From the NCBI RefSeq assembly GCF_004339725.1, contig NZ_SMGK01000002.1:620001-684000 (forward strand): DNA of 64,000 nt. Reading direction: 5' to 3'. Below, piece after piece: positions 43,270 to 53,961 of this stretch (positions are counted from its first letter, which is position 1; the number at the start of each line of letters is the position of its first letter). Source of the stretch: Acidipila rosea (GTDB lineage Bacteria; Acidobacteriota; Terriglobia; Terriglobales; Acidobacteriaceae). Below the pieces are notes generated by a model. The model did no database searches, was not told where the DNA came from, and was given only the letters and a program-made list of their open reading frames with translations. The translations under genes were made by a program, and so were the position numbers.

Positions 43270-43860
43270 TTACTGGTTCCGCAGACTTAGATCTTCGCCC
43301 ATGCTGCGATACTGCCTCTGATATTCATTCATGTCCCGCTCCATGTTGCGCGCCTGCTCAACGATGCGCTCACGGTTGGGGTTCGATTTTGCGAGTTCTT
43401 CATCCATGTTCTTCATGCGCGTGTTGATGCGGTCCTGGGTTTGCTGCATCACGCGCGAACGCTGCTCCACTGCGGCCCGCTGCTGGGTGTTGAACCCATG
43501 CATTACCTGCTCATTCTGCTGCTGCATGGTTTGCAGTTGCTCTCGAAGCTGGTCGCGCTGCTGCCGCGCCTGGTCTGCATTGAATGCAGATCCGCTGGTG
43601 GTCCTCGCCATATCGCGCACCTGTGTACGGGCTCGATCCATGCTCTGGCTGCCCAACTGATATTGCTGGCGCTGCTGACCGGTTGCCTGCACACGGAGCC
43701 GGTCACGCTGCTGCTGAGTGATGCGGCTTCTGGTGCTCGTCCGCGGCTGGCTCTGCCTGGTGCTGCTCTGACTCGGCGCACGGCTGCCACCGGGTCGCTG
43801 CGCCATGAGCGCAGCGCTTACCAGAAGAATCATAAGTGCGATACCAATTCTCGATTTCAT
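43270..43860 (-). CDS. Secreted Gln/Arg-rich coiled-coil protein
   Basis: A 196-residue protein with a signal peptide (residues 1-20, ALMAQ). A Ser/Arg/Gln-rich low-complexity region (about 22-65) precedes long polar helices (about 80-190) dominated by Gln, Arg, Met and Glu, as expected for a coiled coil. It has no cysteine and no enzymatic motif. In size and polarity it recalls periplasmic chaperone-like Spy/CpxP proteins, but I do not see the LTxxQ pattern clearly. GGAGGAAAT precedes its ATG, an excellent ribosome-binding site. A Crp/Fnr-like palindrome lies about 60 bp upstream. Confidence 0.68.
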   Translation of the reverse strand: MKSRIGIALMILLVSAALMAQRPGGSRAPSQSSTRQSQPRTSTRSRITQQQRDRLRVQATGQQRQQYQLGSQSMDRARTQVRDMARTTSGSAFNADQARQQRDQLREQLQTMQQQNEQVMHGFNTQQRAAVEQRSRVMQQTQDRINTRMKNMDEELAKSNPNRERIVEQARNMERDMNEYQRQYRSMGEDLSLRNQ

Positions 43861-43917
43861 ATTTCCTCCATCATTGTCGCCACAACTTCATTAGAGAATG
43901 GCGGCGATAGAGTGAGA

Positions 43918-43933
43918 TGTGATCGAGATCACC
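43918..43933. promoter_or_regulatory. Crp/Fnr-family-like operator (TGTGA-N6-TCACC)
   Basis: The 14-base perfect palindrome GTGATCGAGATCAC at 43919-43932 sits in TGTGA-N6-TCACC, one base off the Crp consensus TGTGA-N6-TCACA. It lies 58-73 bp upstream of the ATG at 43860, a position suited to activating the two small secreted-protein genes. Confidence 0.5.
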
Positions 43934-43966
43934 AGACAGGAATAGAAATGCCGACTGGTTCTGCTT

Positions 43967-46930
43967 CTAGTTATTAGAAGCTTGCAGATTGTGATAACTC
44001 TCCGGGGGCCCGAGATAGCTGGGCGCAACTGAACCATGGCTAACTACGAGCTTCTCAAGCACAACGCCGGGATCGACCATCCAGAACTTCAAGGTGTGAT
44101 AGCCCGGCGTGTTTACGGAGAGAGTGGAAGTCACTTTTCGCACGCCATCCTTCACATCTGTGGCCCAGTTCTTTTCAGAGTCGTGCGCGAGTGCATCCAC
44201 CAGCAGCGGAGGCTGGTCGTCAATGGAGAGCATGTATCGCAACCCGCGCCCGGGAACGAAACGTAGCGTCGGCGCAAGAATTGCCTCGATGTTGAACTTG
44301 CCGCTGTCGAAGAGGTACATCCTGTACTCCAGTGAGGCAGATGGCTGAGGCGGCAGTACGCTCTGTGCCGTGACCGGCATGACGGTCATGCCTGAGAGCG
44401 TCTCACCAAAGTCAGGAATACGCTGCCAGTGGATTGGCCTGGCACTGGTCCTGGCTGTGAAGTGCTCTGCGTTGATCGAAACGTAATTCTCGTTCTCCAC
44501 GAAACCCTGGAGCGATGCCCGTGTGAGAGCCGAGGGATTTCGCTCAACGACGGCGATCTTCACCGCCGCTCCGTTGCGCTGCTCAATCGTGATGATGCCG
44601 GAGGCTGTGCCGGCAGGAGCGCTTGACCAGTCGATGGCGGCGGTCAACCGTTGCTCCTTATCCACGGCGCCATGAGTGGAACTGAGCATGATCCAGGGCT
44701 GATCGGCCTTCACCGAATACTCGAAGGGTTTGATGCCTCGGTTGAACACATCAATGAAGCGGGTTTGCCGGTTGAAGCTATCGAACGGAGGCAGCCGCAG
44801 AGATGCAGAGTTATCGGTGGCGGCGATCGCGGAGCCATCCACGGCCACCGCCATCTTCGCGTCCGCATCCGGCTGCACCTCGCTCACGGCCGGCATTGCA
44901 TTGAGTGGAGGCTCGTTCCAGAAGGTATACCCGATGTGAGTCTGGCTCATCATCTTGTCCCACTTGCCATGGGCCAGCGTGTGGTTGTAGGCATAGGTGA
45001 GGTCGGCATCCTCCTTGAACAACACTCGCGCCTGCGCCGCCAGATCGTTGGTGCTGACTCTTCCCTGCGCAGCATGCAGATGGTTTCTGCCAGCCGTGAT
45101 GTACAGTTCATTGACAATCGCCGAGGCTTTAACCGGATAAAGCACCAGTTCAAAGTAAGCATCGCGGCTCTCCACTGGAAGCTCTTTGTAGATCGCTTCC
45201 GCCTGGCGGGTAAGCTGCTCCCAGCCTGCATAGACGCGATCCGCCTCCTGATAATGAACCAGGCTGAAAGTATCCGGCTCGAGTAATTCCGGCTTACGCC
45301 TGCCGTTGTATTTGGTATATTTCGCGACAATCTCAGCTATCTCTGCGGCATGCTGGGGACCGAACTCGCGCGCTGCCCACAACTGCGTGAACTCCGAGAA
45401 GTTGTCCTGATTCCAGCGCGATGGATCGCGTGCGTAGTCGAGGAAGAACTCGATCGGAAACTCCATGGGCTTGAGGTCGCCCACGTTCACAATCCAGATG
45501 CGATTCGCTCCATACTCATGCGCCAGGTGCATCTGCTCCCACACCTTGGGGATGGGATTGGTGTTGAGCCACTTGTAGGAGCGCGGATCGCCGACATAGT
45601 CGAAGTGATAGTAGATGCCTGCGCCGCCGCTGCGCTTTCTCTCTGCAGGAGTCGGCAACCGGCGGATATTGCCCCAGTTGTCGTCGCACCACAGCAGGGT
45701 GACGTCGTCGGGAACGCGCATGCCCTTTTCGTAGTAGCCCTGCACCTCTTTGTAGAGCGCCCACACCTGCGGATCAGCAGCCAGTGTCGGGGTAAGATGC
45801 TGCGAGATGATCTGTCTCTGCTTCGCCACGATCTTTTCGAGCAAGGCAACGTTATCCGTCTCTGACATCGGCATATCGCCGTCGCCGCGCATTCCCAGAG
45901 TGATCGTGCTTTCGTAGTTTGCATTGCGCTCGATTCCCTTCTCCCAGAAGGAGTCGAGTACCGCGGCATTCGTCGAATAATCCCATGGCCCGGTGCCGTG
46001 GCGCTTCCACTCCTGCTGTGCGCGCAGCATGGGTTCATGGTGAGAGGTGCCCATGACGATGCCGTATTCGTCAGCCAGCCGGGGGTTGAGAGGATCGTCT
46101 TCATTGAATGCGTTGTTCCACATGGCGGGCCACAGGTAGTTAGCCTTCAGTCGCAGCAGAAGTTCAAAGACCTTCTCATAAAAGAGATGGTTGTAGCCGC
46201 CGAACTTCTCATAGACCCAGCCGGTCAGCGACGGAGCTTCATCATTCAGAAAAATGCCGCGATACTTCACAGCCGGCTCGCCCTGGATGTAGCGGCCATC
46301 TTTGACAAAGAGCGCAGACTGGCGCCTGACGGGAACATCTGCCCACCAGTACCAGGGCGAGACGCCGATCTGTTCTGAAAGGTCATAGATCCCGTAGATG
46401 GCGCCGCGCTTGTCGCTGCCCGCAATCACAAGCGCGCGCGCGACGCCCGGCAGTGGATGGGAGACAACCTGGATCAGCGTTGACTCCCACTTGCCCCTGA
46501 TCTGGCTTACATCAATCTTGTGCTCTCGAATGAGGCGGTCGATGACTTCGCTTCTGCCGATGGTTCCGATAAGAATTACGTTGCCGGAGAGCGACTTCCT
46601 CGCCTGCAGAAAGTCCGGGGTTACGCCGCTGACCCTGTTGATGTCCTGCTGCAGGTCGTGCGCGGCGCGGGTTACGCCTGCGTAGTCGCTGCTATCCACA
46701 TAGAGCTTTGCCGCTGCGCCAGCCTGCACCAGCGTAAAGCTGCCGGGGGAAGAAGCCGTCTCCACATAGCGCGGCTGACCCAGCGCGAAACAGCGCGGCG
46801 CGAGTGAGGCAAGGATGAGAACACCGAGGACAGTGCAGACGCGCTTGAAGCGCGCGGGCTGCGCGATGCGCGAGCGGGAATTCCAAAGAGAAAGACTGGA
46901 GAAGCACATAAGCCTTACCTTTGTAGCCAT
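43967..46930 (-). CDS. GH115 xylan alpha-1,2-glucuronidase
   Basis: Exported glycosidase that removes (4-O-methyl)glucuronic acid from glucuronoxylan. The 987 residues carry a long N-terminus with a hydrophobic signal (about 30-50), an N-terminal alpha/beta domain (NVILIGTIGRSEVIDRLI), and the GH115 barrel with YRGIFLNDEAPSLTGW, LKANYLWPAMWNNAF, GTSHHEPMLRAQQEW, TLGMRGDGDMPM, LLWCDDNWGNIRRLP and GIYYHFDYVGDPRSYKW. A beta-sandwich C-terminal region follows (about 690-987). ATG 46909 has AAGG eight bases upstream and is an alternative start. It is a single gene with no other xylan gene nearby, so it probably acts with enzymes encoded elsewhere. Confidence 0.93.
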   Translation of the reverse strand: MATKVRLMCFSSLSLWNSRSRIAQPARFKRVCTVLGVLILASLAPRCFALGQPRYVETASSPGSFTLVQAGAAAKLYVDSSDYAGVTRAAHDLQQDINRVSGVTPDFLQARKSLSGNVILIGTIGRSEVIDRLIREHKIDVSQIRGKWESTLIQVVSHPLPGVARALVIAGSDKRGAIYGIYDLSEQIGVSPWYWWADVPVRRQSALFVKDGRYIQGEPAVKYRGIFLNDEAPSLTGWVYEKFGGYNHLFYEKVFELLLRLKANYLWPAMWNNAFNEDDPLNPRLADEYGIVMGTSHHEPMLRAQQEWKRHGTGPWDYSTNAAVLDSFWEKGIERNANYESTITLGMRGDGDMPMSETDNVALLEKIVAKQRQIISQHLTPTLAADPQVWALYKEVQGYYEKGMRVPDDVTLLWCDDNWGNIRRLPTPAERKRSGGAGIYYHFDYVGDPRSYKWLNTNPIPKVWEQMHLAHEYGANRIWIVNVGDLKPMEFPIEFFLDYARDPSRWNQDNFSEFTQLWAAREFGPQHAAEIAEIVAKYTKYNGRRKPELLEPDTFSLVHYQEADRVYAGWEQLTRQAEAIYKELPVESRDAYFELVLYPVKASAIVNELYITAGRNHLHAAQGRVSTNDLAAQARVLFKEDADLTYAYNHTLAHGKWDKMMSQTHIGYTFWNEPPLNAMPAVSEVQPDADAKMAVAVDGSAIAATDNSASLRLPPFDSFNRQTRFIDVFNRGIKPFEYSVKADQPWIMLSSTHGAVDKEQRLTAAIDWSSAPAGTASGIITIEQRNGAAVKIAVVERNPSALTRASLQGFVENENYVSINAEHFTARTSARPIHWQRIPDFGETLSGMTVMPVTAQSVLPPQPSASLEYRMYLFDSGKFNIEAILAPTLRFVPGRGLRYMLSIDDQPPLLVDALAHDSEKNWATDVKDGVRKVTSTLSVNTPGYHTLKFWMVDPGVVLEKLVVSHGSVAPSYLGPPESYHNLQASNN

Positions 46931-46980
46931 TAAAGCGATTTATTGCAAGGGCGGCTTTGCCCTGCCGGGCAGCGTGCAAA

Positions 46981-48108
46981 TCATGTGGTAGTCATCAACG
47001 CATGAATCACAGCTACTGCCTGCTCCAACTCGGCCACGGGAACGCACTCGCGGCTGCTGTGCGCGCTGCGCATATCGCCGGGGCCGAAGACCAGGACCTC
47101 CTCGGCGATGGAGGACAACAGGCCGGCCTCAGAGCCGAAAGGAATGGAGGTTGCCGCGCGGCTGGTGAGCCTCTCAATGTCACGAACGAGCGAAGCATCT
47201 GCATCGGTCTCGAAGCCTGCCTGCTGGCGAAGAATGCTCACTGCGTATTCGATCCCGGAATGCTGGAGGCGTTGCAGATCGGCAATCTCTTTGAGGCCTG
47301 CGGGCACGCGGCCGGGAGCCTGCCCTGGGATGGGCCGCCACTCCACCAGGAACTCGCACTGGCCAGGAACGATGTTCTTGGCGGAGCCTCCATGAATGGT
47401 GCCGACGTTGAGCGTGGTGAAGCCGGGCGTGAAGAAGCTGTGCTGCTCCGCCTGAAGCTCTTCACTGAACTGCTCAATTGCGGTGAGGAGGCGCGCAGCC
47501 GCGTAGATGGCCGAAGCGCCCTTCTCAGGGTGCGCGCTGTGCGCTTCTCTGCCGGTGACGGTGATCTTTGCGAGGCAATATCCCTTGCCGGCTCGCGCGG
47601 CGTGAAGCGATGTGGGCTCGCCGATCACCACCCGCCGAGGGGAGACGACATCTGCGGCGAGCAGATGCGCAGCACCGATGCAGCCGATCTCTTCATCAGC
47701 GGTGAGAATGATGCGAACGCTGCCGGAGCACCGCGCCATCGCGACCTCTCCGGCTGCACTCAGCAGGCACGCAAGGAAGCCCTTTACATCGCAGGCTCCG
47801 CAGCCGTGGAGCTCACCGTCTACGATCGACGGCTGAAGCGCGCCCTGCCAGTCCGCGGAGTAAGGGACCGTATCCGTATGGCATATAAAAGCGAGGTCGA
47901 CGGCTCGATCTGCGATCTTCTGGCCCGGCGGAGCGGCGATCAGGTTGAGCTTCTCAGTACCTGCTGCGTCGCGATAGGCGAGCTCCTGCGTGCTCCACCC
48001 TGCGGCGCGCAGCGAGCACACAACGTAGTCGATGATGGGACGGTTCGAGAGGTTCGAAACGGAAGGGATGCGGATGAGATTCGAGAGGTGTTCAACGACA
48101 GAAGTCAT
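46981..48108 (-). CDS. M20-family amidohydrolase (ArgE/acetylornithine deacetylase-like) ending the hut operon
   Basis: A 375-residue zinc hydrolase of the M20 family. Metal-binding motifs are FICHTDTVPY (His, Asp), GCGACDVKGFLA (Asp), TADEEIGCIGA (catalytic Glu-Glu), VIGEPTSL (Glu) and the terminal ECVPVAELEQAV, where the last His ligand appears in RSAHSSRE. ArgE cuts N-acetyl from ornithine. Here the ATG at 48108 overlaps the hutF stop by 4 nt, directly after the enzyme that makes N-formylglutamate. No HutG-type deformylase is present, so hydrolysis of N-formylglutamate is a plausible role, by inference. Confidence 0.87.
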   Translation of the reverse strand: MTSVVEHLSNLIRIPSVSNLSNRPIIDYVVCSLRAAGWSTQELAYRDAAGTEKLNLIAAPPGQKIADRAVDLAFICHTDTVPYSADWQGALQPSIVDGELHGCGACDVKGFLACLLSAAGEVAMARCSGSVRIILTADEEIGCIGAAHLLAADVVSPRRVVIGEPTSLHAARAGKGYCLAKITVTGREAHSAHPEKGASAIYAAARLLTAIEQFSEELQAEQHSFFTPGFTTLNVGTIHGGSAKNIVPGQCEFLVEWRPIPGQAPGRVPAGLKEIADLQRLQHSGIEYAVSILRQQAGFETDADASLVRDIERLTSRAATSIPFGSEAGLLSSIAEEVLVFGPGDMRSAHSSRECVPVAELEQAVAVIHALMTTT

Positions 48109-49484
48109 GCGCGCTCCGACCACACTTTGCGATGCACTACTTTGTAGCGTTCTACGATCTCCTCGTCGAGCGGATGCCTTCCATCACGGAGAATCATTTT
48201 GCCGTTGACGACCACATCGCGAATCGCACTGCGATTCAATCCAAAGGCGAGGATGGAGAGCAGGTCATCCGCAGAATGCCCTGCAATGGATGAGTCGTTG
48301 CGATCGACGGTGAAGAAGTCGGCATAGTTGTCGTGAGACAAGGAGCCTGCTGCCACCTGCAGCGACTGTGCACCGTTGATGGTCGCGCAGTCGAGCAGAC
48401 GCGCAGCCAGCGGCTCATGACCAACCTGGTCAAGAATAGCGCGCTCCTGCTGCTGCAGCCGAAGATGATAGTCCAGCTCACGCGCATCTTCGAGAGGATC
48501 AATCTGCGCCTGGCTGTCAGAGCCAAGCGCGATACGAATTCCCGCGCCGAGGACTTTGTCGGCTGCGAGGATTCCATCGCCGAGGTTGCGCTCCGTGGTC
48601 GGGCATGAGCAGATCGTTGCGCGCGCGTCGGCGAGCATGCGGATTTCTGCGTCGGTGATATGAATCGCGTGGACAGCGGTAAAGTCCGCTCCGAGCAACC
48701 CCTCTCTGGCGAGCAGGGACACCGGGGTTGCGCCATATTCGCGCAGGCAGGCTGCGTTTTCCGCGAGCTGCTCCGCCACGTGCATGTGAAGAGGCAACTG
48801 CCGGTCACGCGCCCAGACTGCCATCTGATGAAGATCGGCAAGGGGCACTGCGCGAATGCTGTGCGGCGCTACACCGAATCGCACGCTCTCCGATGAGGGT
48901 TGCAAGTCTTTGAGCAGGGCGTCCATGTTCGCGAGGAACTCTGCCGTCGTCTCGAAGAAGCGCGTCTGGCCCGGGTCTTTTGGCAATGCAAAGCCGGACC
49001 GCAGATACGCCGTGCGCAACAGCACGATGCGTATGCCGACCGATTGCGCTGCGGCAATCACCTGCCGGGCCAGCAGGTTGGGATCGGCATAGGGACGGCC
49101 GTCGGGTGCGGTATGCAGGTAGTGGAATTCACCCACGGTCGTCGTACCTGCGCGAACCATTTCAAGAAAGGCCATCCGCGCCACGTCATAAACATCTTCA
49201 GGAGAAAGCCGCGCAGCGGCGTGGTACATGGTTCCCCGCCACGACCAGAAATCGCGCCCGCTTACCTGGCGCGATTCCGCCTTGCCGCGAATGAGCCGCT
49301 GAAAGGAGTGAGAATGCGTGTTAACGAAGCCGGGCAGCATGGCCTTGCCTGCCAGGCTGACCGTTGCCGTCTGCGCATCAGGTGCGGCTTGCAGGATGCG
49401 TCCTTCTTCGCTGACGAGCAGGGCTGCGCCATGTTCAAAGCTTCCGCCGCGATAGAGAAGGTCAGGGCGATAGGCTGTGTTCAC
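48105..49484 (-). CDS. hutF: Formimidoylglutamate deiminase HutF
   Basis: Amidohydrolase-superfamily enzyme that deiminates N-formimino-glutamate to N-formylglutamate and ammonia in the five-step histidine pathway. The 459 residues show the metal motif PGFVNTHSHSFQRLIRG, the HutF-type RDFWSWRGTMYHAA, a second His in LHMHVAEQ, and CSCPTTERNLGDGI with LGSDSQAQIDP carrying the metal aspartate. The start is GTG 49484, overlapping the hutI TGA, with GAGGAAG just upstream. It is followed by the M20 hydrolase. Confidence 0.95.
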   Translation of the reverse strand: MNTAYRPDLLYRGGSFEHGAALLVSEEGRILQAAPDAQTATVSLAGKAMLPGFVNTHSHSFQRLIRGKAESRQVSGRDFWSWRGTMYHAAARLSPEDVYDVARMAFLEMVRAGTTTVGEFHYLHTAPDGRPYADPNLLARQVIAAAQSVGIRIVLLRTAYLRSGFALPKDPGQTRFFETTAEFLANMDALLKDLQPSSESVRFGVAPHSIRAVPLADLHQMAVWARDRQLPLHMHVAEQLAENAACLREYGATPVSLLAREGLLGADFTAVHAIHITDAEIRMLADARATICSCPTTERNLGDGILAADKVLGAGIRIALGSDSQAQIDPLEDARELDYHLRLQQQERAILDQVGHEPLAARLLDCATINGAQSLQVAAGSLSHDNYADFFTVDRNDSSIAGHSADDLLSILAFGLNRSAIRDVVVNGKMILRDGRHPLDEEIVERYKVVHRKVWSERA

Positions 49485-50728
49485 AGGGCTTCCTCGAGTG
49501 ACGATGTATGGATTTTTTCGCCGCCTATCCACACTTCGCGCACCGGGTTCGCACCCATGGTGTAGAGAAGCTCGCGCCAATCGGCGCCATGCAGCACTGC
49601 AAAATCAGCGGGCAATCCGGCCTCGATGCGACCGGCATCGCTGAGCCCAAGCGCGTGCGCAGCGTTAGCCGTTCCCGCAACCAGCGCTTCATGCATGGTC
49701 AGGCCATTTAACCTGACGGCCAGCCCCAGCGCAGACGCTGTTGAGAAGAGCGGGCTCGAGCCTGGATTGAGATCTGTGCCGACAGCTACGGCTGCGCCCG
49801 CATCGATGAGTTTGCGTCCGGGTGCGCATGCGATTCCCAGATGAAGCGATACGCCGGGCAGAAGCGTGGCGACGGTGCGGCTGCCGGAGAACAACGCGAA
49901 CTGATGCGGCATCGATGCTTCGAGATGATCGACGCTGCATGCGCCGAGCCGCAGCGCTGTTTCAAGGCCGCCGACGGAGTGGAACTGCTCGGCATGCATC
50001 TTGATGGCGAGACCGTGCTGCAGCGCGCATTGGAGGACGCGCTCCGCCTCGTCAGCCTGCCATGCCTCGCGCTCGACGAAGATATCGACCGCTGTAGCGA
50101 GCCCTCGGTGCGCGACCTCGGGTATCAATTCGCTCCTGAGCTGATCGAGGTAAGGCGCGCGCTTTTCTCGATCCGCAGGCGGCACATGGATGAGAAGCGT
50201 CGGAAGAATTCGTGCGCGTGTTGCGAGCGCAAGAGCCTGTATGGCTTCGAGCATCCTGATCTCTTCCGACGGAGTAAAGCCATAGCCCGACTTCACTTCA
50301 ATGACAGTCGCGCCGGAGGCAACCAGTGCGGCGATGCGAGGCCGCGCCAGGGCGACGAGTTCCTCGGTCGTTGCGGTGTTAGTGGCTCGGATGGTGCTCC
50401 TGATGCCGCCACCACGCGCAAGTATATCTTCATAGGCAACGCCGGAGGTTCGCGCATCGAAGTCAGCCAGCCTGCTGCCCGCCCAGATTGCGTGCGTGTG
50501 CGGATCGACGAGGCCAGGCACAACCGCGCGGCCGCCAAGATCAAGGGTGGAATGCGCCTCGCCCTGCCAGGCGGCTTCTCGCCCTGCCCAGACAACTCGG
50601 CCGTCGGCGATGGCAATGGCGGCCTGCTCAGTGATAGCAAGTTCGCTCATCTGCGAACCATGCTTTGGCCCTGCCCCGATGGGCGAGGCGAGTTGCGAAA
50701 TTCCTTTGATAACTTTGTCTGCTCTCAT
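49481..50728 (-). CDS. hutI: Imidazolonepropionase HutI
   Basis: Third enzyme of histidine degradation; hydrolyses 4-imidazolone-5-propanoate to N-formimino-glutamate. The 415 residues contain [18 protein letters not shown] (metal His pair), [41 protein letters not shown] and [11 protein letters not shown], the standard HutI set. ATG 50728 overlaps the hutU stop by 4 nt, and its own stop overlaps the hutF start. It is cytosolic. Confidence 0.97.
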   Translation of the reverse strand: MRADKVIKGISQLASPIGAGPKHGSQMSELAITEQAAIAIADGRVVWAGREAAWQGEAHSTLDLGGRAVVPGLVDPHTHAIWAGSRLADFDARTSGVAYEDILARGGGIRSTIRATNTATTEELVALARPRIAALVASGATVIEVKSGYGFTPSEEIRMLEAIQALALATRARILPTLLIHVPPADREKRAPYLDQLRSELIPEVAHRGLATAVDIFVEREAWQADEAERVLQCALQHGLAIKMHAEQFHSVGGLETALRLGACSVDHLEASMPHQFALFSGSRTVATLLPGVSLHLGIACAPGRKLIDAGAAVAVGTDLNPGSSPLFSTASALGLAVRLNGLTMHEALVAGTANAAHALGLSDAGRIEAGLPADFAVLHGADWRELLYTMGANPVREVWIGGEKIHTSSLEEAL

Positions 50729-52383
50729 CGCAGGGCCGGCATATCGAGACCGCGATCCCGTGCCACTCCTTTCGCCTTTTCATAGCCTGCGTCTGCATGG
50801 CGAATGACACCCATCGCAGGATCGTTGGTCAGGCAGAGCCGCAGCCGCTCTTCGGCTTCGTCGCTGCCATCGGCGACAGCGACCAGGCCGGCATGTTGAC
50901 TGTAACCCATGCCCACTCCTCCGCCATGATGAAAGCTCATCCAGCCTGCGCCGCTGGCGATGCCGGTAGCGAAGTTCAGCAGCGCCCAGTCGGAGACTGC
51001 ATCCGAGCCGTCGAGCATCGCCTCCGTCTCGCGATAGGGGCTGGCTACCGAGCCCGCATCGAGATGGTCCCGACCGATGACGACAGGCGCGGCCAGCGTG
51101 CCCTCACGCACCATTCTGTTGAAGAGCAGGCCTGCCTTGTCGCGCTCCCGATAGCCAAGCCAGCAGATGCGCGCGGGCAGCCCCTGAAAGGCTACCTGGC
51201 TCGATGCGAAGCCTAGCCACTCCTGCAGGCGGCGATCTTCAGGAAAGAGCTTGAGCAGGGCTGCATCTGTTTTCGCGATGTCTGCAGGATCGCCGGAGAG
51301 AGCGACCCAGCGGAATGGTCCGCGGCCTTCGCAGAACGAGTCACGAATGAAAGCAGGCACGAAGCCGGGATAGGAGAAGGCATCGCTGACTCCCGCGAGA
51401 CTGGCCTGCGTGCGCAGATTGTTTCCGTAATCGAAGGCGATAGCGCCGCGACGTCGCATGGCAAGAATGGCTTCGACATGTTCGGCGATGGAGCTGCGCA
51501 CGCGCTGCGTATAGGCGGCGGGGTCATGCGCGCGCAGGGTGTTGAGATCTTCATCAGGCCGCGAGATGGGGAGGTAGCCCCAGAGCGGATCGTGCGCGCT
51601 GGTCTGGTCCGTGACCAGCTCCGGCGTAAACCCGAGGCTGACCATCTGCGGGAGCACCTCTGCGGCGTTGCCCTGCAGCCCGATGGACAGGGCTGCGCCG
51701 GTGCGCTTCGCCTCCTGCGCCATGGCCAGAGCCTCCGTGAGTGAGGCGGTCGCGCGGTCGAGATAGCGGGTCTTCAGCCGCCGCTCGATGCGCACCGGAT
51801 CGACCTCAACGCAGATGCTGACACCACCGGCAAGCTTGACCGCGAGCGGCTGTGCGCCGCCCATGCCGCCGAGCCCGGCAGTGACGGTGATGGCGCCTGC
51901 GAGCGATCCGCCGAAGTGCTGCGCGGCTGCGCCTCGAAAGGTCTCGTAGGTTCCCTGCAGAATGCCCTGCGTGCCGATGTAGATCCACGATCCGGCGGTC
52001 ATCTGGCCGTACATCATCAGCCCCGCGGCGTCGAGCCTGTCGAACTCCTCCCAGTTGGCCCATTTGGGGACCAGGTTGGAGTTGGCAATCAGCACGCGCG
52101 GCGCAAGACGATGCGTTTCAACCACGCCCACCGGCTTGCCCGATTGCACCAGCAGGGTCTGGTTGTTTTCCAGCCGGTCGAGCGTTTCAATAATCCGGTG
52201 ATAGCACTCCCAGTTACGCGCGGCTTTGCCGCGGCCTCCGTAGACGATCAGCTCTTCCGGCTTCTCTGCTACCTCCGGGTCGAGGTTGTTCATCAGCATG
52301 CGCTTGGCTGCTTCCTGTATCCAGCCGCGGGCGGTGCGGGTGTTGCCGCGCGGTGCGCGAATCGGCGTATAGGCGGATGTCAT
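50725..52383 (-). CDS. hutU: Urocanate hydratase HutU
   Basis: NAD-dependent hydratase converting urocanate to imidazolonepropionate, step two of histidine degradation. The 552 residues match the family length. Motifs include [18 protein letters not shown] at the N-terminus, GRMTAG-like [32 protein letters not shown] for NAD binding, and [16 protein letters not shown] near the C-terminus. ATG 52383 overlaps the hutH stop by 4 nt. Confidence 0.98.
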   Translation of the reverse strand: MTSAYTPIRAPRGNTRTARGWIQEAAKRMLMNNLDPEVAEKPEELIVYGGRGKAARNWECYHRIIETLDRLENNQTLLVQSGKPVGVVETHRLAPRVLIANSNLVPKWANWEEFDRLDAAGLMMYGQMTAGSWIYIGTQGILQGTYETFRGAAAQHFGGSLAGAITVTAGLGGMGGAQPLAVKLAGGVSICVEVDPVRIERRLKTRYLDRATASLTEALAMAQEAKRTGAALSIGLQGNAAEVLPQMVSLGFTPELVTDQTSAHDPLWGYLPISRPDEDLNTLRAHDPAAYTQRVRSSIAEHVEAILAMRRRGAIAFDYGNNLRTQASLAGVSDAFSYPGFVPAFIRDSFCEGRGPFRWVALSGDPADIAKTDAALLKLFPEDRRLQEWLGFASSQVAFQGLPARICWLGYRERDKAGLLFNRMVREGTLAAPVVIGRDHLDAGSVASPYRETEAMLDGSDAVSDWALLNFATGIASGAGWMSFHHGGGVGMGYSQHAGLVAVADGSDEAEERLRLCLTNDPAMGVIRHADAGYEKAKGVARDRGLDMPALR

Positions 52384-53924
52384 TGGCAGGCCTCGGCGTG
52401 TTCGAGATGGACGATATGGCGAAAGGGATCCCCGGCGAGAAAGCGGTCTGCCTTCTCCATCGCGACAGACAGCACGCAGTCCTCTCTCCAGGCAGGAGCC
52501 TGTCTGCGAAAGAGCGCCTTCGCTTCTTCAAGCGCGGGAGTGCTTGTATCCTGGCGCAGGTCGAGAGCGCGCGCGGCAGCCAGCAGTTCGATGGCGATGA
52601 CCATCCGGGCGAGCTTGAGCCCCTGTTGCAGCTTGAGCGCCGAGGTCATGCCCATGCTCACGAAGTCTTCCTGATTGCCGCTGGTGGGAATGGAGCCCGT
52701 CGATGCGGGGCTGGCCAGCACGCGCAACTCCGCAACCAGCGCGGCGGCGGTGACCTGCGCCATCATCAGTCCGGACTCCAGGCCGGGCTGCGACGCGAGA
52801 AACGCAGGAAGCTTCTGGTTAAGCGCGGGGTTGAGCAGGCGCTCTGTCCGGCGCTCGGAGATGCCGGCAAGCTGGCAGAGGGCAATCGCGAGATAGTCTA
52901 GCGCGAGCGCCAGCGGGGCGCCGTGGAAATTGCCTCCGGAGAGGATGGCGCCCGCCGGGTTCGCATCATCGCCGAGGAAGACCAGCGGGTTGTCGGTTGC
53001 GCTGTTGAGCTCGATTGCAAAGACCCGCCGCGCCTCGGTGAGCGTATCCCAGAAGGCGCCGTGCACCTGCGGAACGCACCGCAGGCAATAAGCATCCTGA
53101 ATGCGGTCACCACCCTCACCCTGCGTCCGCGGAATCGTGCTCCCTTTGAGCAGATCGAGCAGGTGCTGTGCACTGCGCACCTGTCCCGGGTGAGGACGGG
53201 CCGCATGCAGCCGCGGATCATAAGCGGCAGGGGTGCCGCGCAGCGCCTCCATGGTCAGTGCGGCGGTCGTCTGCGCGGAGTAGAAGAGGCCTTCCATCTC
53301 CTCCAGTTGGAGGCAGCCGATGGAGAGCATCGCCTGTGTGCCGTTGAGCAGCGAAATGCCCTCTTTGCCGCGCAGCTGCAGCGGCTGCAAGCCTGCACGC
53401 TGCAGGCAGCGGTCGCCGGGCAGCACCTCGCCGCGATACTCGGCGAAGCCTTCGCCGATCAACACGAGCGCCATGTGCGCCAGCGGAGCAAGATCGCCGC
53501 TCGCGCCTACGCTGCCGCGCGAGGGAATGATTGGCGTGATGCCGTGATTCAGCAGATCGCAGATGCGCTCGGCAACCACGGGGCGGATGCCGGAAAAACC
53601 CTTGGCCAGTACATTGGCGCGGATCAGCATCATGCCCCTAACGACGTTGCTCGGCAGCGGCTCGCCCACTCCGCAGCAGTGGGAGCGCACGAGGTTCACC
53701 TGCATCTGGTCGATCTCCGGCTCGGCCAGGCGAATGTTTGCCAGCAGACCGACACCGGTGTTGAGCGCATAGACTGGCGCAGAGCCGCACATGGCAGCTT
53801 CGACATAATCGCGCGAGGCGCTCATGGCGGCCATCGCCTGCTCGGAAATACGAACCTGCTCAGCACGATTGGCCACCGCAACCACATCGTCCACGGTCAG
53901 GCTTTGACCATCGAGAACTATCAT
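52380..53924 (-). CDS. hutH: Histidine ammonia-lyase HutH
   Basis: First step of histidine degradation: removes ammonia from histidine to give urocanate. The 514 residues carry the MIO-forming Ala-Ser-Gly in [16 protein letters not shown] (about residue 142), [15 protein letters not shown] near residue 53, [25 protein letters not shown] and [15 protein letters not shown]. The start was placed at ATG 53924; an extension upstream would run through the operator region. It heads the hut operon and is divergent from the Lrp-type regulator. Confidence 0.97.
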   Translation of the reverse strand: MIVLDGQSLTVDDVVAVANRAEQVRISEQAMAAMSASRDYVEAAMCGSAPVYALNTGVGLLANIRLAEPEIDQMQVNLVRSHCCGVGEPLPSNVVRGMMLIRANVLAKGFSGIRPVVAERICDLLNHGITPIIPSRGSVGASGDLAPLAHMALVLIGEGFAEYRGEVLPGDRCLQRAGLQPLQLRGKEGISLLNGTQAMLSIGCLQLEEMEGLFYSAQTTAALTMEALRGTPAAYDPRLHAARPHPGQVRSAQHLLDLLKGSTIPRTQGEGGDRIQDAYCLRCVPQVHGAFWDTLTEARRVFAIELNSATDNPLVFLGDDANPAGAILSGGNFHGAPLALALDYLAIALCQLAGISERRTERLLNPALNQKLPAFLASQPGLESGLMMAQVTAAALVAELRVLASPASTGSIPTSGNQEDFVSMGMTSALKLQQGLKLARMVIAIELLAAARALDLRQDTSTPALEEAKALFRRQAPAWREDCVLSVAMEKADRFLAGDPFRHIVHLEHAEACQ

Positions 53925-53961
53925 GACCAAAGCGTAGTCAGGCGGAGAGAACAGATACAGA

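Noticed and set aside
46957-48147. A 396-codon plus-strand open frame opposite the M20 gene
   Set aside because: No ribosome-binding site or recognisable domain; the M20 frame on the other strand has all metal ligands and a 4-nt overlap with hutF.
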